Source of the DNA: Moniliella sp. 'wahieum' | Lineage: Eukaryota > Basidiomycota > Moniliellomycetes > Moniliellales > Moniliellaceae | Direction: 5' to 3' | DNA length: 64,000 nucleotides | NCBI GenBank assembly: GCA_003971905.1 | Contig: RSEE01000156.1 | Span: forward strand, 44,163-108,162 | Shown: positions 10,545 through 22,717 of the stretch, one piece after another | How the letters are laid out: each line of letters starts with the position of its first letter | Position numbering within the stretch: the stretch's first letter is position 1 | The notes under the pieces: generated by a model | What the model saw: the letters and a program-made list of their open reading frames with translations, nothing else | The model's database searches: none | What the model was told of the DNA's origin: nothing | Translations under genes and position numbers: made by a program

Positions 10545-11840
10545 TCACAAAAGATGCTTGGGGTATAAAAGTAGGTGGTTAGGGTCCAAAGTCCACTGCC
10601 CGGTCCATGTCGGCAGCAGGAAGACCCAGTCGAGCAGCGCCATCAGCACCATATCCACCGCTGCCACAATGACAAACACCACCCCGCCGAACCAAGGATG
10701 GCCCGCTGCGTAGCAGCGGAGAAGCAAGCTGCCTCTCTCAACGGCGGTGGCAGCTCGTCGTACACGATTTCCACACGCCGCGCCACCTCGGCCCAAGAGT
10801 ACATCTCCTTCACCTTGGCATGAGCTAGGAACGGATCATGCTCCCCACGTTCGATCCGCTCCACCGCCCGCAACGTCGTGTCCACCACATCGTCCTCGTC
10901 TGCCTCGGCCAGGAGAACAGGTCCGGAGGCAACACTTCCTCCACCCCGCCCACGCGCGTTGACACAACCAAACCCGGCCGCAGCACCTTCCACCAAGCCC
11001 GTGCCAAACGCCTCGGTGAGAGAGGTGTTGAGCAAAATGTCGCCGCGGTGCAGATGAGCCGGACATCGGTACTAGCTACCGAGCCTACCAATTCGACGCG
11101 ATTGCAACTCGGTGCGCTCGCGCATCTGTTCCAGTCCGACCCGGTTCGGTCCCTCGCCTCCGATCACGAATCGCACATGGGGGTGTGCGGCACAGATTCG
11201 CGGGATGGCCGCTTCGAGCAGATCGGTGCCTTTGCGGTACATGAGCCGGGACAGAACGACGATCGTCACGAAAGTTCGTGTTGGGTGGGCGGGTGCGGGG
11301 GGAAGGAAGTGGGTGGCGACAACGGCGTTGGGAATGACGCTGACCCGAGCCGGATCGAGCTGGGCGCGTAAGCCGTGTTTTCCTTGCCAACATGGGAGAC
11401 GGTGATGATGTGCCCGGTACCAGCCAAGAGAAAGCAAGCAACTTGGAGGTCAGGAAGGACGCCACATTGTCCATCCCAAACAAGGAGTGGTCGTCGTAAA
11501 CACGCTCTTGACCCCAATGCTCCCAGCATGCAACAACGCTTCCAGCCCCATTGACGACAAGGCTTGGTGCGCATGCACAATCTCAATTCGTTCCCGCACC
11601 ACAATCGAACGCAGGAGCGGACCCAAGCCAAAAAAGTTGGGCAACGTATCTTGGCGCGCGACCACCGCATACGGTACATAGTACACCTTGATCCCTCGCA
11701 GGAGGTGACGCACCCCCACCCGCTCTCCATACGCGTGGTGAGAATGACGACTTTATGGCCCCGTGCGACCAGCGCTTGGGCCACCATGTAGATATGGCCC
11801 TCCACACCCCCTAGGTTGGGGAAGAAAAAATCGACACCAT
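10545..11840 (-). CDS. SPT14: GPI GlcNAc-transferase catalytic subunit (PIG-A/Spt14)
   Basis: Catalytic subunit of the ER complex that adds GlcNAc from UDP-GlcNAc to phosphatidylinositol, the first step of GPI-anchor synthesis. Motifs in order: [12 protein letters not shown] (needs one extra G near 11832), [96 protein letters not shown] and [18 protein letters not shown] (GT4-family E-x7-E), then a [14 protein letters not shown] stretch. A C-terminal membrane segment ([19 protein letters not shown]) ends at the stop 10545-10547. Several frame breaks. The true N-terminus is uncertain: a consensus intron (11842-11921) joins this frame to the TRM732 C-terminal coding region, so the first exon may lie upstream of 11840, or the two genes may be fused. 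Confidence 0.85.
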
Positions 11841-11894
11841 CCTAAGTACAGTCCAATTGAACGCAAGGGTGGGGATGACGATTAGTTGCTCATC

Positions 11895-14800
11895 TCATTG
11901 GCCCAGGGGAACGGGGCTTACAAGATCCGGTGCGGCCGGAGGGCGGGGGGAGGCCAAGGTTTGGTCCAGCAGGGGGGTGGCAAGGGGAGGGGAGGAGGTA
12001 GTGCGCAGCAACGCCTGTGCCGCGGCGACAAGGGGGGGGTTGGGACCGGTAGCTAACACGGTCTCTGTCGCAGCGAGTACCTGGGCTACGAGCAGCGTTC
12101 GTTCCGCCTCGGCGGTCGATGGCACCGCGAGAGCCACGGTGAAGTGCGTAGCAAGGTCCTGTGCACGCTTGGTTAGCTCGCCGGCCTGGGCTTGAATCGC
12201 GGCTTTGCCCTTGGCGTCCAGACGCGGGATGACAGTGTGCAGGACGGCATCGAGGTGGGTGCGCAGCGTGGCGAGACGGTCAATGTGTAGGTTGGGCCGC
12301 TCGGCAGCAAATAGCGTGGTTTGCACAGGGAAGGCACGGTGGGTTTGGATGGCTGGACAGGGGGGGGGGTAAGAGGGTTGCGTTCAGTGGGTTAGTATCC
12401 ATCGACGAGCATCAGGTAGTAGGACTGGCGGTACTTACTCCACTCGTCTTGGTCAAGGAAGATGCGTTGGAGGAGGTAAGTGTCCCAGGCTTGGGCTGCG
12501 GGGCCTGTGACCAAAGCCATGTGGGCGTACAACAGGGCGATTCCGCGATCGGCACTGAAGCCAAGCAGAGGTCCTTCGTCGGCTAGCGCTCCCCAGGGGT
12601 GGGCGACGACGCCTTCTGTCTCCGAGACGAACGAGGAGATGGGCGGCCAGACGGGCAGCAGCCAAACGGATCTCCAGTTCGTCGTCAGCAAGAAGATTGA
12701 GCAGCGCCGCCAGGCCCAACACATGGTCGTCCCAATACAGGGAAACAGGCAAACGCACCAAGGCGGCCAGCGCAATGGTACGAGTAGAGACCGGCTCTTC
12801 CTCTGCCGTCCCGGCATAGATCCGTTGCAGCGCCTGACGCGCGATGGCGGGGGGCGTCGTTTCCTCGGCCAAACGCCGACCAAGCAGGAGGAGAATCAGC
12901 TCCTTTTCTGGCACGCACGGCGTCTCGTCCCCGCTTGATCAAGGCGGGAAGCGGGCCGGCTTCCTCCTCCGGCGTGAGACTAAATGCCGAGCTAGACTGC
13001 GCCTTGAGGTACACCGAGTGGGCCAAAGGCCCCAACACGGTGGCCGAATCCTCCGTCTCCTCGGAGGACGCCTCTTCCGACCCCAAGCCTCGCTCCTTCG
13101 GACCCGACACGACTTGGCGGGCCACCTGTCGTACAACCGGGTGCAGCTTCTCATCCGCCTGCGCCTTCCTTGCTAGCGCAACCAGGGAGGGCGAAGCGCC
13201 CCCATCCCGAGTCATGATCCACGTTGTGAACCAAGCGCCATGGAGCGCGTTGCTCCCCTTTGCTTGACTCAGAATGTCCATCGCTCGTGCTTCGGCCTGG
13301 TCGAGGGGTGTGAGCGCAGCGACTGCCCAGGCAGCCTGCTCACGCACTTGCCACAGGGGGGAGGAGAGTTGCGGCAGGATATGCTGGATCAGCTCTTCGC
13401 CCATCGGATGAGCCGTGGGCGGAGGTCGCAGTCGGGCCAAGAGCAACAGGACGGCAAAGAGGGGGGTAGTGCGTACATCCGCTGCCCCGTCACCTTGCAA
13501 GCCACGAACCATTCTTCCTTGAAAACGCATCCACCCCGGGAACTGGCCAATGAGGTCAGGGAGGGTGATGCTGAGCGAGGAAGCATGCGCATTGGCCACC
13601 TGCAACGTGAAAATGCGCGTGACAAGCGTCGCGTACAACATCAACGCACCGTTTCGCACGGGCCACAGAGGCGAACGGAAGCGGTCGACCGCAAGGGGGA
13701 TCAAGGGTCCCAAGTGCATTCGGAGAGGGAACGAAGGGACTTGTCTGCCATCATGTAGCGCAGCGTATTGAACGCATGAATAGTAGGGTCTTGTTTCGCT
13801 CCGAGCATCCGCCCCGTCGGCCTCAGCGATGGAGGCAAGACGCGCGACCGTCGCTCCTACAGGGTCAAGCTTGCGGACCGCCACAAACGCAGAGAGCAGC
13901 GCGACAACACTGTACCCGAGCCCGGCCGAGCGACGAGTGATTGTCAAGGCCCCGGCGGTCGGATCGGCAATCCTCTGGATAAACTGATCGAGCCATGCAG
14001 AGGGGAGCGCACGTTGCTCCTCCAGGGGGCTCGGAGGACAGCAATAGCAACCTTGGAGAGAGCCGGGTAGATGGTCGAGAACGCACCACGGTGACGGACG
14101 TGAAGCAACCAATGCATAAACGTTTCCCCCACTGACGCTAACTCTTCGGTGGTCCACACGCCTCCCTGGAGGGTTGACGAAACTACCTCGGCAAGAAGAG
14201 TGGATGCCTCTTTGATCCCACGCCAAGAATAGTGAAGGACGGCCTGGCACGGTTGCCTTGTCCTTCACTCGCTTCTTGCTCCTCGTACGCTTCGCCTGCT
14301 CCCAACGCAGCCTCCCGCTCGTCCACCTCGCCCGCATTTCCCTCCGGCGCGGCCGAGGTAAGAATGGGGGCGACAAGGTCCCATACCTTGCCAATATCCT
14401 TAACACTCGACGGTTGGTCGATTGCACTTCACGCGTACTGCGTGCCCTCTTCGATTGCGGGGAGCGAGCTGTACATCCTTTGAAGGTGACGAGTGTGCCG
14501 TGCAACGGGTTGCTGAGGGCTGCACCAACCAAGCCTTTCCCCTCAGGGGGAGGAGAGGCCGCGGCCATGTGAACCTCCAAAAAGTCCAACATGGCGTGGA
14601 TGGGTTGAAGCACAGGAGAAACAACTGCTTTTTTCGGAGAGGGAACGAGGTCGAGGGGTGTACCCGAGCGGAACGTAGATCGTTTGGTACAGCTGCAAAA
14701 GGGCGGCGGCAGTGATCGCCTCATGTTCCCGCGCAGCCAAGAGGAGACTCGAAGCAGGCTGGACGAGCGCTTTGTGCACGACTTCTTGCCCCTCAAGCCC

Positions 14801-16388
14801 AGGGAGGGGACGGGGAACTTTCCAAGAGCTCAACCGAGGCGCGGATGGTGGTGTCGTAGGTCGAGTAGACCATCTCGAGCAACCGCCGCACCATGTCCTC
14901 ATCCGCTACCGAGACAGTGGGGGGAATTGGTCTACCCGCTTTTGAACCGCAGTGTCAACCGCATACGCAGGATCCACTCCATTGGTCAGGAGGGACCGGA
15001 GCATACCCATTGCCTGCGTAATAGCAACGTACGTGGCATTGGTATGCAGGTGGTTCCGCACAAGCGTCACCAGCGAAGTGAGAAATTCGTGCGCGTCATC
15101 CACGACCTGTTGCGCTTCGGCAACTTCTTTTCTTGCCGACGACCTGCTGAGCACACGCGAGGCGGCATGGCTACTTGCGCGAAGCCGGTCCAGGAGTTGG
15201 ATAAAGTACCCGCGGACAGCCGTGCGCGACTCGGGGAGACAAAGACGAATGTACTGCCGAGGTAGGCACAATCATCTGTCGTTCCTTCGCAAGAAGGGGA
15301 GTGGCCAGCGTCTTGCTGCTCACCAGCAGACCAAAGTGCCCACTTGGACTTCCGCATTGGCCGCTTCCGCCCATAGGGTCAGGAGCGAGTCGGGCACCTC
15401 AACCGTCACACCGCGAAGAGGATAGGCGGAGAACCTAAATTGGGCTCGTCCGATCCGGTGATGACCATCCCCATCTCCTTCCCCACACGGAGAACCGTGA
15501 GCACAGCAGGGGCCTTGAGCGTCTCGAGGGCGCGAAGGGGTGCAGAGCGCATGTAAGAGCTGGGGCAGCGCATGTCGCGAGAGGGCAAAAGATCGGAAGG
15601 TGATGAGCAGCAATTACGGATCGTTGGCGCATGGTAGTATGGATCAGAGTGTGAGCGAGGGGCTGGACCCAACTCGACGTCCACGCCTCCCATGCGGAGG
15701 ATACGTCAACCTCCTCAGTAATAAAGGAAGTCCTTCTTGAAACTGATCCCGAGCCGACGAGCATGTTCTGCCAACAGAGCAACAGCAACACGGGAACGGC
15801 GACGGTAGTTGGTTTCTACCCCTCGGGGGACGGAGAGCAGGCCTGTGTAAATGGAAAAAGTTGGGGTGGAACCAAAGAGGCTCGTGTCAAAAAAGATGTC
15901 CAACGAGCCCGTAGCGGACCACAGGGCTTCCAGCACATGGAGGGCCTGTTTGCGCAGCATGTGTGCTTGGGCATGAGCAATGAGGCGTTGAACCGAAAGG
16001 TTGGCTGCGACTGCACCGGGTAGATGGACAAACGCGTTTACTAGGTCCGTCGCCGCAGTGGTAGCCGGAGCGTCAGGCGAGGCAAAGCCCGTCCAGGCCG
16101 TGTCGGCGAGCAAATAGGCCGTGCTGGGTTCAATATCCACTCTTGGGCAGCTGCTGCCAGGGCAAAGTGGGAGCACGACCAGGCGCTCTGGCAGCTGAGG
16201 TGCGCTGGAAGGGCGGACAGGGCAGCGGCCAAGTGTGCCTGGGCCGAAGCGGGATCGGAGGCGTGCTCCATTTGGGACACCAGCGGTGCCACCTCTCAGG
16301 CAAACGGTACCACGGCTGCTGCGCCCGATGTTTTGACGCCCTTGACCTTGGCGCGCCCGATGGCGGCGGGAAGGGCAGCACTGGCCAT
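11895..16388 (-). CDS. TRM732: tRNA 2'-O-ribose methylation cofactor Trm732 (THADA/DUF2428)
   Basis: Large HEAT/ARM-repeat partner of the Trm7-type methyltransferase, needed for 2'-O-methylation of position 32 in tRNA anticodon loops. The start at 16388 gives MASAALPAAIGRAKVKGVKT. The DUF2428 core is at about 14230-13600: RHRGAFSTIYPALSKVAI, TRRSAGLGYSVVALLSAFVA, a broken 'YYSCVQYAALHDGRQV' region, then GPLIPLAVDRFRSPLWPVRN and GALMLYATLVTRIF. More HEAT repeats follow (LPQLSSPLWQVREQAAWAVA). Near the end, a canonical intron at 12353-12438 (GTAAGT donor, TACTAAC branch, CCAG acceptor) joins FLDQDEW in frame to TIQTHRAFPVQTTLFAAERP. The frame then runs to a stop at 11895-11897 unless the 11842-11921 intron is used. 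Many frame breaks. It shares a 208 bp divergent promoter with prefoldin 5. Confidence 0.85.
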
Positions 16389-16596
16389 CCGATCCGAGGC
16401 CGGCGAAAGAGGAGGTGGTGTAGAAGAGCCGGGAAAAAAAGCAGCGGGTCAGACAGTGAAATGTTGAGAGACGAGGGGCTCCCCCCTTACGTCACCCGCC
16501 GCGTCCTCTGCTTCGTGCTCGTCTTGTGGCGCATCTCAGTCCAAGGCCTCAAGGACGACGACGACGGCCACCACCACTTCGGTCAGCTCAGCGACC

Positions 16597-17136
16597 ATGT
16601 CAGACGGACCTGCAGTCGACGTGACGGACTTGACGCCGGCACAGCTCAACGATGTACGCCAGCAGCTGGACGAGGAGCTGAAGGTGCTCACCACGTCGTA
16701 CGGACGTCTCGTCGAGGCCCAAGGCAAGTTTCGCTCGTGCATCGCCAGCTGTGAGTACCTCTCCTCGCAAGCCCAGGCCGCCGCCAAGGCACCGGACGGC
16801 CATGCTCCAATCAGCCTTGTGCCTCTCACCTCGTCGCTTTATGTGCCCGGTCGGATCACCACACCATCGCGCGTGGTGGTAGACATTGGAACGGGGTACT
16901 ACGTCGAGAAGGATGTGTCGGCGGCCATCAAACTCTACCAGGACAAGATCAAGTTCCTCAACGACCGCATCCGTTCTCTCCAAGAGACATCCAGAAGAAA
17001 CAGGACAATCTTCGTGTGGCAACGGACGTGCTGCGTATGGTATGTATGCTCATCCCTACTCTGTCGCGTTGTCCTTCACACCTGCTCCCAGAAAGTCGTT
17101 CAGGCCCAGCAGCAAGCCAAGGCCCAAGAGAGCTAG
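16597..17136 (+). CDS. GIM5: Prefoldin subunit 5 (alpha-type)
   Basis: Subunit of the hexameric prefoldin chaperone, which hands nascent actin and tubulin to the CCT chaperonin. MSDGPAVDVTDLTPAQLNDV begins an N-terminal coiled-coil helix (QLDEELKVLTTSYGRLVEAQ). The conserved beta-hairpin region is ISLVPLTSSLYVPGRITTPS and VVVDIGTGYYVEKDVSAAI, diagnostic of PFD5. The C-terminal helix (KFLNDRIRSLQET, then IQKKQDNLRVATDVLRM after one frame correction) is completed across an intron at 17040-17091 (ATG|GTATGT ... CCCAG|AAA) with KVVQAQQQAKAQES. The length of about 160 residues is typical. It is convergent with COG2, with only 84 bp between stops. Confidence 0.93.
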   Translation: MSDGPAVDVTDLTPAQLNDVRQQLDEELKVLTTSYGRLVEAQGKFRSCIASCEYLSSQAQAAAKAPDGHAPISLVPLTSSLYVPGRITTPSRVVVDIGTGYYVEKDVSAAIKLYQDKIKFLNDRIRSLQETSRRNRTIFVWQRTCCVWYVCSSLLCRVVLHTCSQKVVQAQQQAKAQES

Positions 17137-17220
17137 AAATCTTGGGTCTTTCCCGCCATTCAAATGTACACTAAATCTGCTAAAGTGCTAGTTGTTCGAT
17201 AAAAGGCAGAGTGCATCGGA

Positions 17221-20164
17221 TTACTTCTGCTCCTGGTTCTTGACAACCCGTTCCAGAGCCACCCACGCTGGGTTGGACCAATCGGGTTCCCCCCTTCGGC
17301 CAGCGAATACACCTCCCGCACCCCCTTCTCCAGCGCTTGCAGATCCACCTCCATCTGCGCCATCAGGTTAGTCAAATCATCGTCGGTCTCTTTTTCCGGC
17401 GGCGGGGCCGAACCAGAGAAGAGGGCAGCGGCAAAGCCCAATCCCAATGCATGGTTGGACTTTTTCAATCGACGAAGGGAAGCCTGCGTCTCCTTTACCC
17501 CGCTCAAGGCTTCGCTCAAAGAGGTGAAAATGCTCTCCCCCACCGCTGTAGGATTGCGCGTTTGAGGACCAAAGGCAGAGCAAGGGCATCCCCTTTGAAT
17601 AGCTCCTTGAGCGGTAAAGTGAATTGGGGGATAAAAGACGAGACTGTAGACGCCGAGTTTGCAGCAAGGGCGGCACGATATTGGGTGGCAATGTACCGAG
17701 GTTGCTTAAACGGGTCATGGGCTTTGTGCTTGATCACCGGCACGACCGCCAAGGTCACCAACTGCATGGGCACCGGCTTGCTTGTGCAAACGAGAACGTC
17801 GTCAGAAGGGTCGACCTAAGTGCCTGGGTCATCCCCATTCCCTCCTCGGAGGAGCCTGCTACCCGCTCAATCGAGGGGGCAATCGCTTTGTCAAATAGTT
17901 CAATCACCTTGTCCCGGAGGAGAATCAGATCTGCTGCCAAACGCAAGCCCGGGCCAAGCGCATGTCCTGTTGCCCCTGCATAGCGAGCAGGCGGTCTTGC
18001 TGGGCAAGGGGATTGGGGTCCCCACTCGTGAAAGGGGAGTCGAGGATCGCTCCATGGGGACAGGGGTAGCCCGTCCAGAGCTTAATAGTTCTGCAGGGTC
18101 TGGCACGGACGTAGGAAGAAGGTCTTGAGCTTCAATCTTGTCTTCCAACCAGTGCGAAAAGCGAGATAGTAAATGCAAGGTCGATTTCCACTGGCGCGCG
18201 AGGAGATCATCAAGGCTCACTCGTGCATCCCAGATGGAAGAAAGAGCATCCCACATAGCCGCTGTCGATAGCAGAAGGAATCCCCCCCTTCCCCCTTCTT
18301 CCGAAGCAAGTGCAGGCTCCAACTGGGCCACGATGCTGCGCATGCGTAATTGCCAGTACACTGCCATGGGCCAGCGCCGGCTAAAGTGTATATAGGCTGG
18401 GTGAGCCCAGAGGGAAGTGGTCCACTCTTGTTGAGCCTTGGAAGGTAAGGGAGGACACAGGATGGACACCAGGCAAGATAAGAAGGCCTGGGTGAGGAGG
18501 TAGTTGCTGTGGAACGCATCAGGGTGTCCGACCAAGAAAAGTTGACTCACCCTCGCCTCCAGCAGAGGCAGAATGTATGGCCATACAACGTCGGTGAGCA
18601 AGTCTAGCTGTTCGGCACAGAGAGGGACAAAAGCCTTTAACTCAGTCTCGGCCACGCTCAGTATGGCGTTGTAGCAATTGGATAATGCTTGTTGCGACCC
18701 CTTGTCCCCAGTGGACGACATCAACTCGCCTAAAGAACGCCCTTGAGCCTGCACTTGGGATAAACGGGGTTCAGGTCGGCTGGAGCGTTGACAAGGGCGA
18801 GGAGCTGGTTGACAGTTGAGGAGGAGGCGAGCGCTTCAGGTGAGAGGATCTAGGAATTGTCAGCGGTTCACATCATCAGAGTATGGAGGCCACATACAGG
18901 ATCTAAGATCTGCTCCACCAAATGGAGGCCCAACAAGGCCTCCGCTCGCTGAGTAGCCTTCTCCCCCGAAGGAAGGGAGCGAGGATGTGGATGCGAAAGT
19001 ATAGAAAGACAGCGAGTAAACCAGGCCCGCTGCTCCGACAATGGGTCTTGCTCTGTGGGGAGGAAAGCCGCAAAAGGGCAAGATGCGAATCTTCTCTCCC
19101 TTTCAAGTGAGCAAAAAGCAAACTCCCTGCGCTTGGATCCCGATCGAGAAGCTCTTTCAGCACTTTCTCTGTCGCATCGAAGAGATGGGTTTGACAGAGG
19201 GATGCTTGGTCCATAAGAGTGTAAATGAACGCATCCACTAATGGACTGATTGAGGGCTCAATCCCGCTCTCACTGTCCACATTTTCTGAAGAAGCGGGCC
19301 TCTGCCGCTCCTGCTGGAATGAGTCCAACGTCCCCCAAAGCTGGGACAAGCGATTAGACACATCCTCTAAAACATCAGGATGGATGAGGTTTGGTACTGG
19401 GCGTCGCCACAGCCGGTGACTCTGAAACAGTGGTGATGCTCGAGACAGAGGACCAAAGCGGATCGTCATCTTCGTCATCAGAATAGAGATCGTCTCCTTG
19501 TAAAGTGTACACTGACGATTTTTGCAAGTTCGGCGCCTCTCCTCCACCACCGAAGAATGAAGCAGAGTTTTCAGCGCCCCAATCTCCGTGTCGAGAGCGA
19601 GCAGTTGGGCAATGTATGCATCAGTCCTCTGAGCCTGGGAACGTTCCGAAACGAGATGAGCCAGCTCTTGGTGGAGGGACTTGAGCTCAGAGTGGGTTGA
19701 ATCGATAGCCAATCGCAGCCCTGTAACGCCCTCACTAGGGGACGGAGGGAAGGGGGCAACAGATGTGCTTTTCCGTCAGGGACTGGCTGATGGGCCAAAC
19801 GTTCGATACGCGGAACCTCCTTGCGCACCTCGGAGGCCAAACCAACAAACTGGCGGTAATCGCGGTTGATCGTCTCAGCGAGCTCGTCAGAGAGATGGGT
19901 GCTGTGGTCCCGAAGCTCAGTGAGGATGGCGAACAAGTCCTGTCGTACAATCAACTGGTCATCCTGCGAGTCCTGTGCACCGTCTCGCACCTCGTCCCCT
20001 GGCGTGGGCAAGGCGGCAAGCCGGCGGGAGAGCAGGAAGGCATCCGGGTCAAAGTCTGCGCACACGGCAGGGCTAAGAAGAGAGTTGCTGCCATCGAGTG
20101 TCAAATCAGGAGGGCGCAAGTCGGCCTCCCAGGGGTCGGTGCCGCTGGTGGCGGTGTTCGCCAT
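17221..20164 (-). CDS. COG2: Conserved oligomeric Golgi complex subunit 2
   Basis: Lobe A subunit of the COG tethering complex, for retrograde intra-Golgi traffic. The start at 20164 gives MANTATSGTDPWEADLRPPD. The diagnostic N-terminal COG2 motif is CADFDPDAFLLSRR, followed by a linker (DLFAILTELRDHSTHLSDEL) and INRDYRQFVGLASEVRKEV. Coiled-coil and alpha-solenoid segments fill the body. With the correct frame the C-terminus reads NPAWVALERVVKNQEQK with the stop at 17221-17223; an alternative frame overruns this. The body (19.7-17.5 kb) is split among frames by single-base indels, and one or more short introns are possible (e.g. near 18850-18900). I am confident of the family from the N-terminus and the overall helical character. 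Confidence 0.78.
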
Positions 20165-22717
20165 GCTTGCGGGTCAGCTGATGGTGGTGGTGGTGTCGCA
20201 ACTTGGAATGCACCACCTGCGTGTTTGGGGGCCAGTTGGCAGCCTCCAGTCCCGTTCCGCCGCGAGTAGTGATGCGTGGGCAAACGGGTGATGATCGGAC
20301 CTGCTCTTTGAAGCTGAGATTTTAAAACTTTGACTGACTTTTATCCCACTATCATTGCGTGTGAGGGGTTGTGTGGAAGCGAGCAATAAGGCCTAAGGCC
20401 TAAGGGAGGAGATGATGTGGTGCAATCAGGGGGAGGCCGCCCGGAGGAGCAACAGGGAGGGGCGCAACAAGGGAGGAACAGAGGTAGAACGGGGCCGCAT
20501 CGCATAGGTTGCCGGTTGGGACCACAATCCATTAGCATCTTTGCCGGCAGTTGGATGCATAGCAACAACCTTTGAACGAATGCGCACAACGGACCCTCTT
20601 GGGTGACCATCTTCGTCTTCATTATAGTACCCGTCTCCTTTTGGCGGAGGCCACATATCAGCCTCGAACCAAACAGCGGGTCTCATTCATACCACCGTGG
20701 AAGTTCCCGATATATAACCGCTTGACCAATCACTAATCACCCTGCTCCGCATACTACTATTAATATAAAACTGTGGCTTTTTGCTGATCCCAAACGTGAT
20801 GTTGGCCAATCCGCTAACCATTCTGAAAATCAGCTCTGAAGTCCGCCTTTCACTTGTTGCTTTTGAATCTGTGATCCCGACCTTTTCCCCTGGACCCCCA
20901 CACACTTAATACTACTTCTCCACCGACTCTGATCGACACTTATACAAAAACCTTACTCTGTATACTAGTACTCCTTTTTGCCCGTTCCCACGTGAGTCTT
21001 CAGGACTGCCTATTGCCAAGCCACTTGACACCGTAACTTCACGAGTATACTTGACTTGCTTCGGACTACAAAAACAGATCCTCCCCGCTCATGGACACCC
21101 CCTGACTGATTGAACTTTTCGGTATACAGCTATTGGATTCAAATACTCTGAGCAGTCGCCCTTGTCTATACTCCTTCGCAGTGAGCGAATTTAAGGAACC
21201 ACAGGGATGCAATCAGCAGGTCAGCACACTCAGGTGCCCGTCCACCGTCCTTTTTATTGACAAATTCACAGCATTGATGTCTTTAGGGGGATGTATAGAT
21301 GCAGCCATATTATCAGAATATGCCATCAGTGCAGACGAGCCAACACATTGCCACATTACCAAGAGAACACACATGTTGGTCTAAAGAGGCTCACATTTTC
21401 TCCTCTTTTCGTTTCCCAACTGCAAATGAATGCGGAAAGAGCTCCTACGGATTAAAAGTCGGCGAAAAGGCACATACGCGTTTCCGACGGTACACAGAGG
21501 TGACGGTCTATATACATGATGCACACAAGTGAAAGAAACCTGCTAAGTCTCCTCCGTTTGACAACAGTCTAACACGATGAAACGATGACAAAGGGAGTTC
21601 TGTGCGTAGCATTTTTTTGGTATAGAGGCCTAATTAGACGAGATACGTTTGATCAAGTCTTGATATTCCTGTTTGAATATCGAGCCTTGACCGGGGGGTT
21701 CTTGTCCATGTATATCAACTTCGTTTCCATAAAGAAGAGAGCTTTACAATCAAAGTATTTTCACAGTTTTCGACAGATAACCGACGGTCTCTTGATATGT
21801 AATAACCACATTTACACCTATCTATAGCTCAAAGGAAACTATGCGGTGTTCATCATCTTATCAAAATGAGACCGTGCGCAGTCCCGTCGCCGCACGTATT
21901 CTGCGTGTCTGCCAACACGCGCCGCAGTTTTGTTGCTGCGAAGATCCATGCGTACACTCAACTGCGATGCCACACCAGTCAGTATTATTACTCTGCTGTA
22001 GAATATATGTTCGAACTCAATATCAAAACAGAATCGATTCAGGCCTGTAAGTGACTAGAGAATTCGTTCTGGGGAAGAGACGGTGAAATATGCTGCCGTC
22101 TCTGCAGCACTCTTGACATGCCATCACAGTCATACTCCAACTTGTCACGTAACGCGTAACGGTAACACTCCCCTCCTCTGTGTATTCTGGTGCGGATATG
22201 ATGCGGAAGACGATGACACCAAATGGCAACCTCGAGATTAGATGTGCTACTACTACATTTGACTGTTGTTCGCGTGAGCGGCTCATAGGAACAAACCGCA
22301 ACTGGTGGGGATCAAAGTTGCAGTTCGCCGTGCTTAATACTTGTTGGCTCGGATCTCTGTCATGGAGAGCCCCAAAGGAAATGGCATACACACATCGATA
22401 AGTCATGCTCTATGGGCTGGCCGTGTTCCAGCTATTGCCTCTATTACATGCTACACTCATCTCTGTTGGAGTGTGGTGGCATCTGACACCACTGGACGTG
22501 ATGGCTTTTGATCGGCCATGTCGCTGGCAGCCGGAACTGGCTACAGAGTTCCGCAACTTGCGCGCTTTGGATTGGTTAGCGTCGCGCCTTGTTCCCCTGC
22601 TTCCTCTTCTCCCTGTGGCATTCAAGGTCGGATTAGCGTCGGGAGCTTAAAAGAAGCTATCGGGCACAGCGCACCGACTACCGCGTGACGGGGCCTGGAG
22701 CACTGGGAGGATCAGGA

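Noticed and set aside
13389-14902. Plus-strand open frames overlapping TRM732
   Set aside because: They are shadows of the minus-strand gene; none shows a recognisable domain, whereas the minus strand shows THADA motifs.
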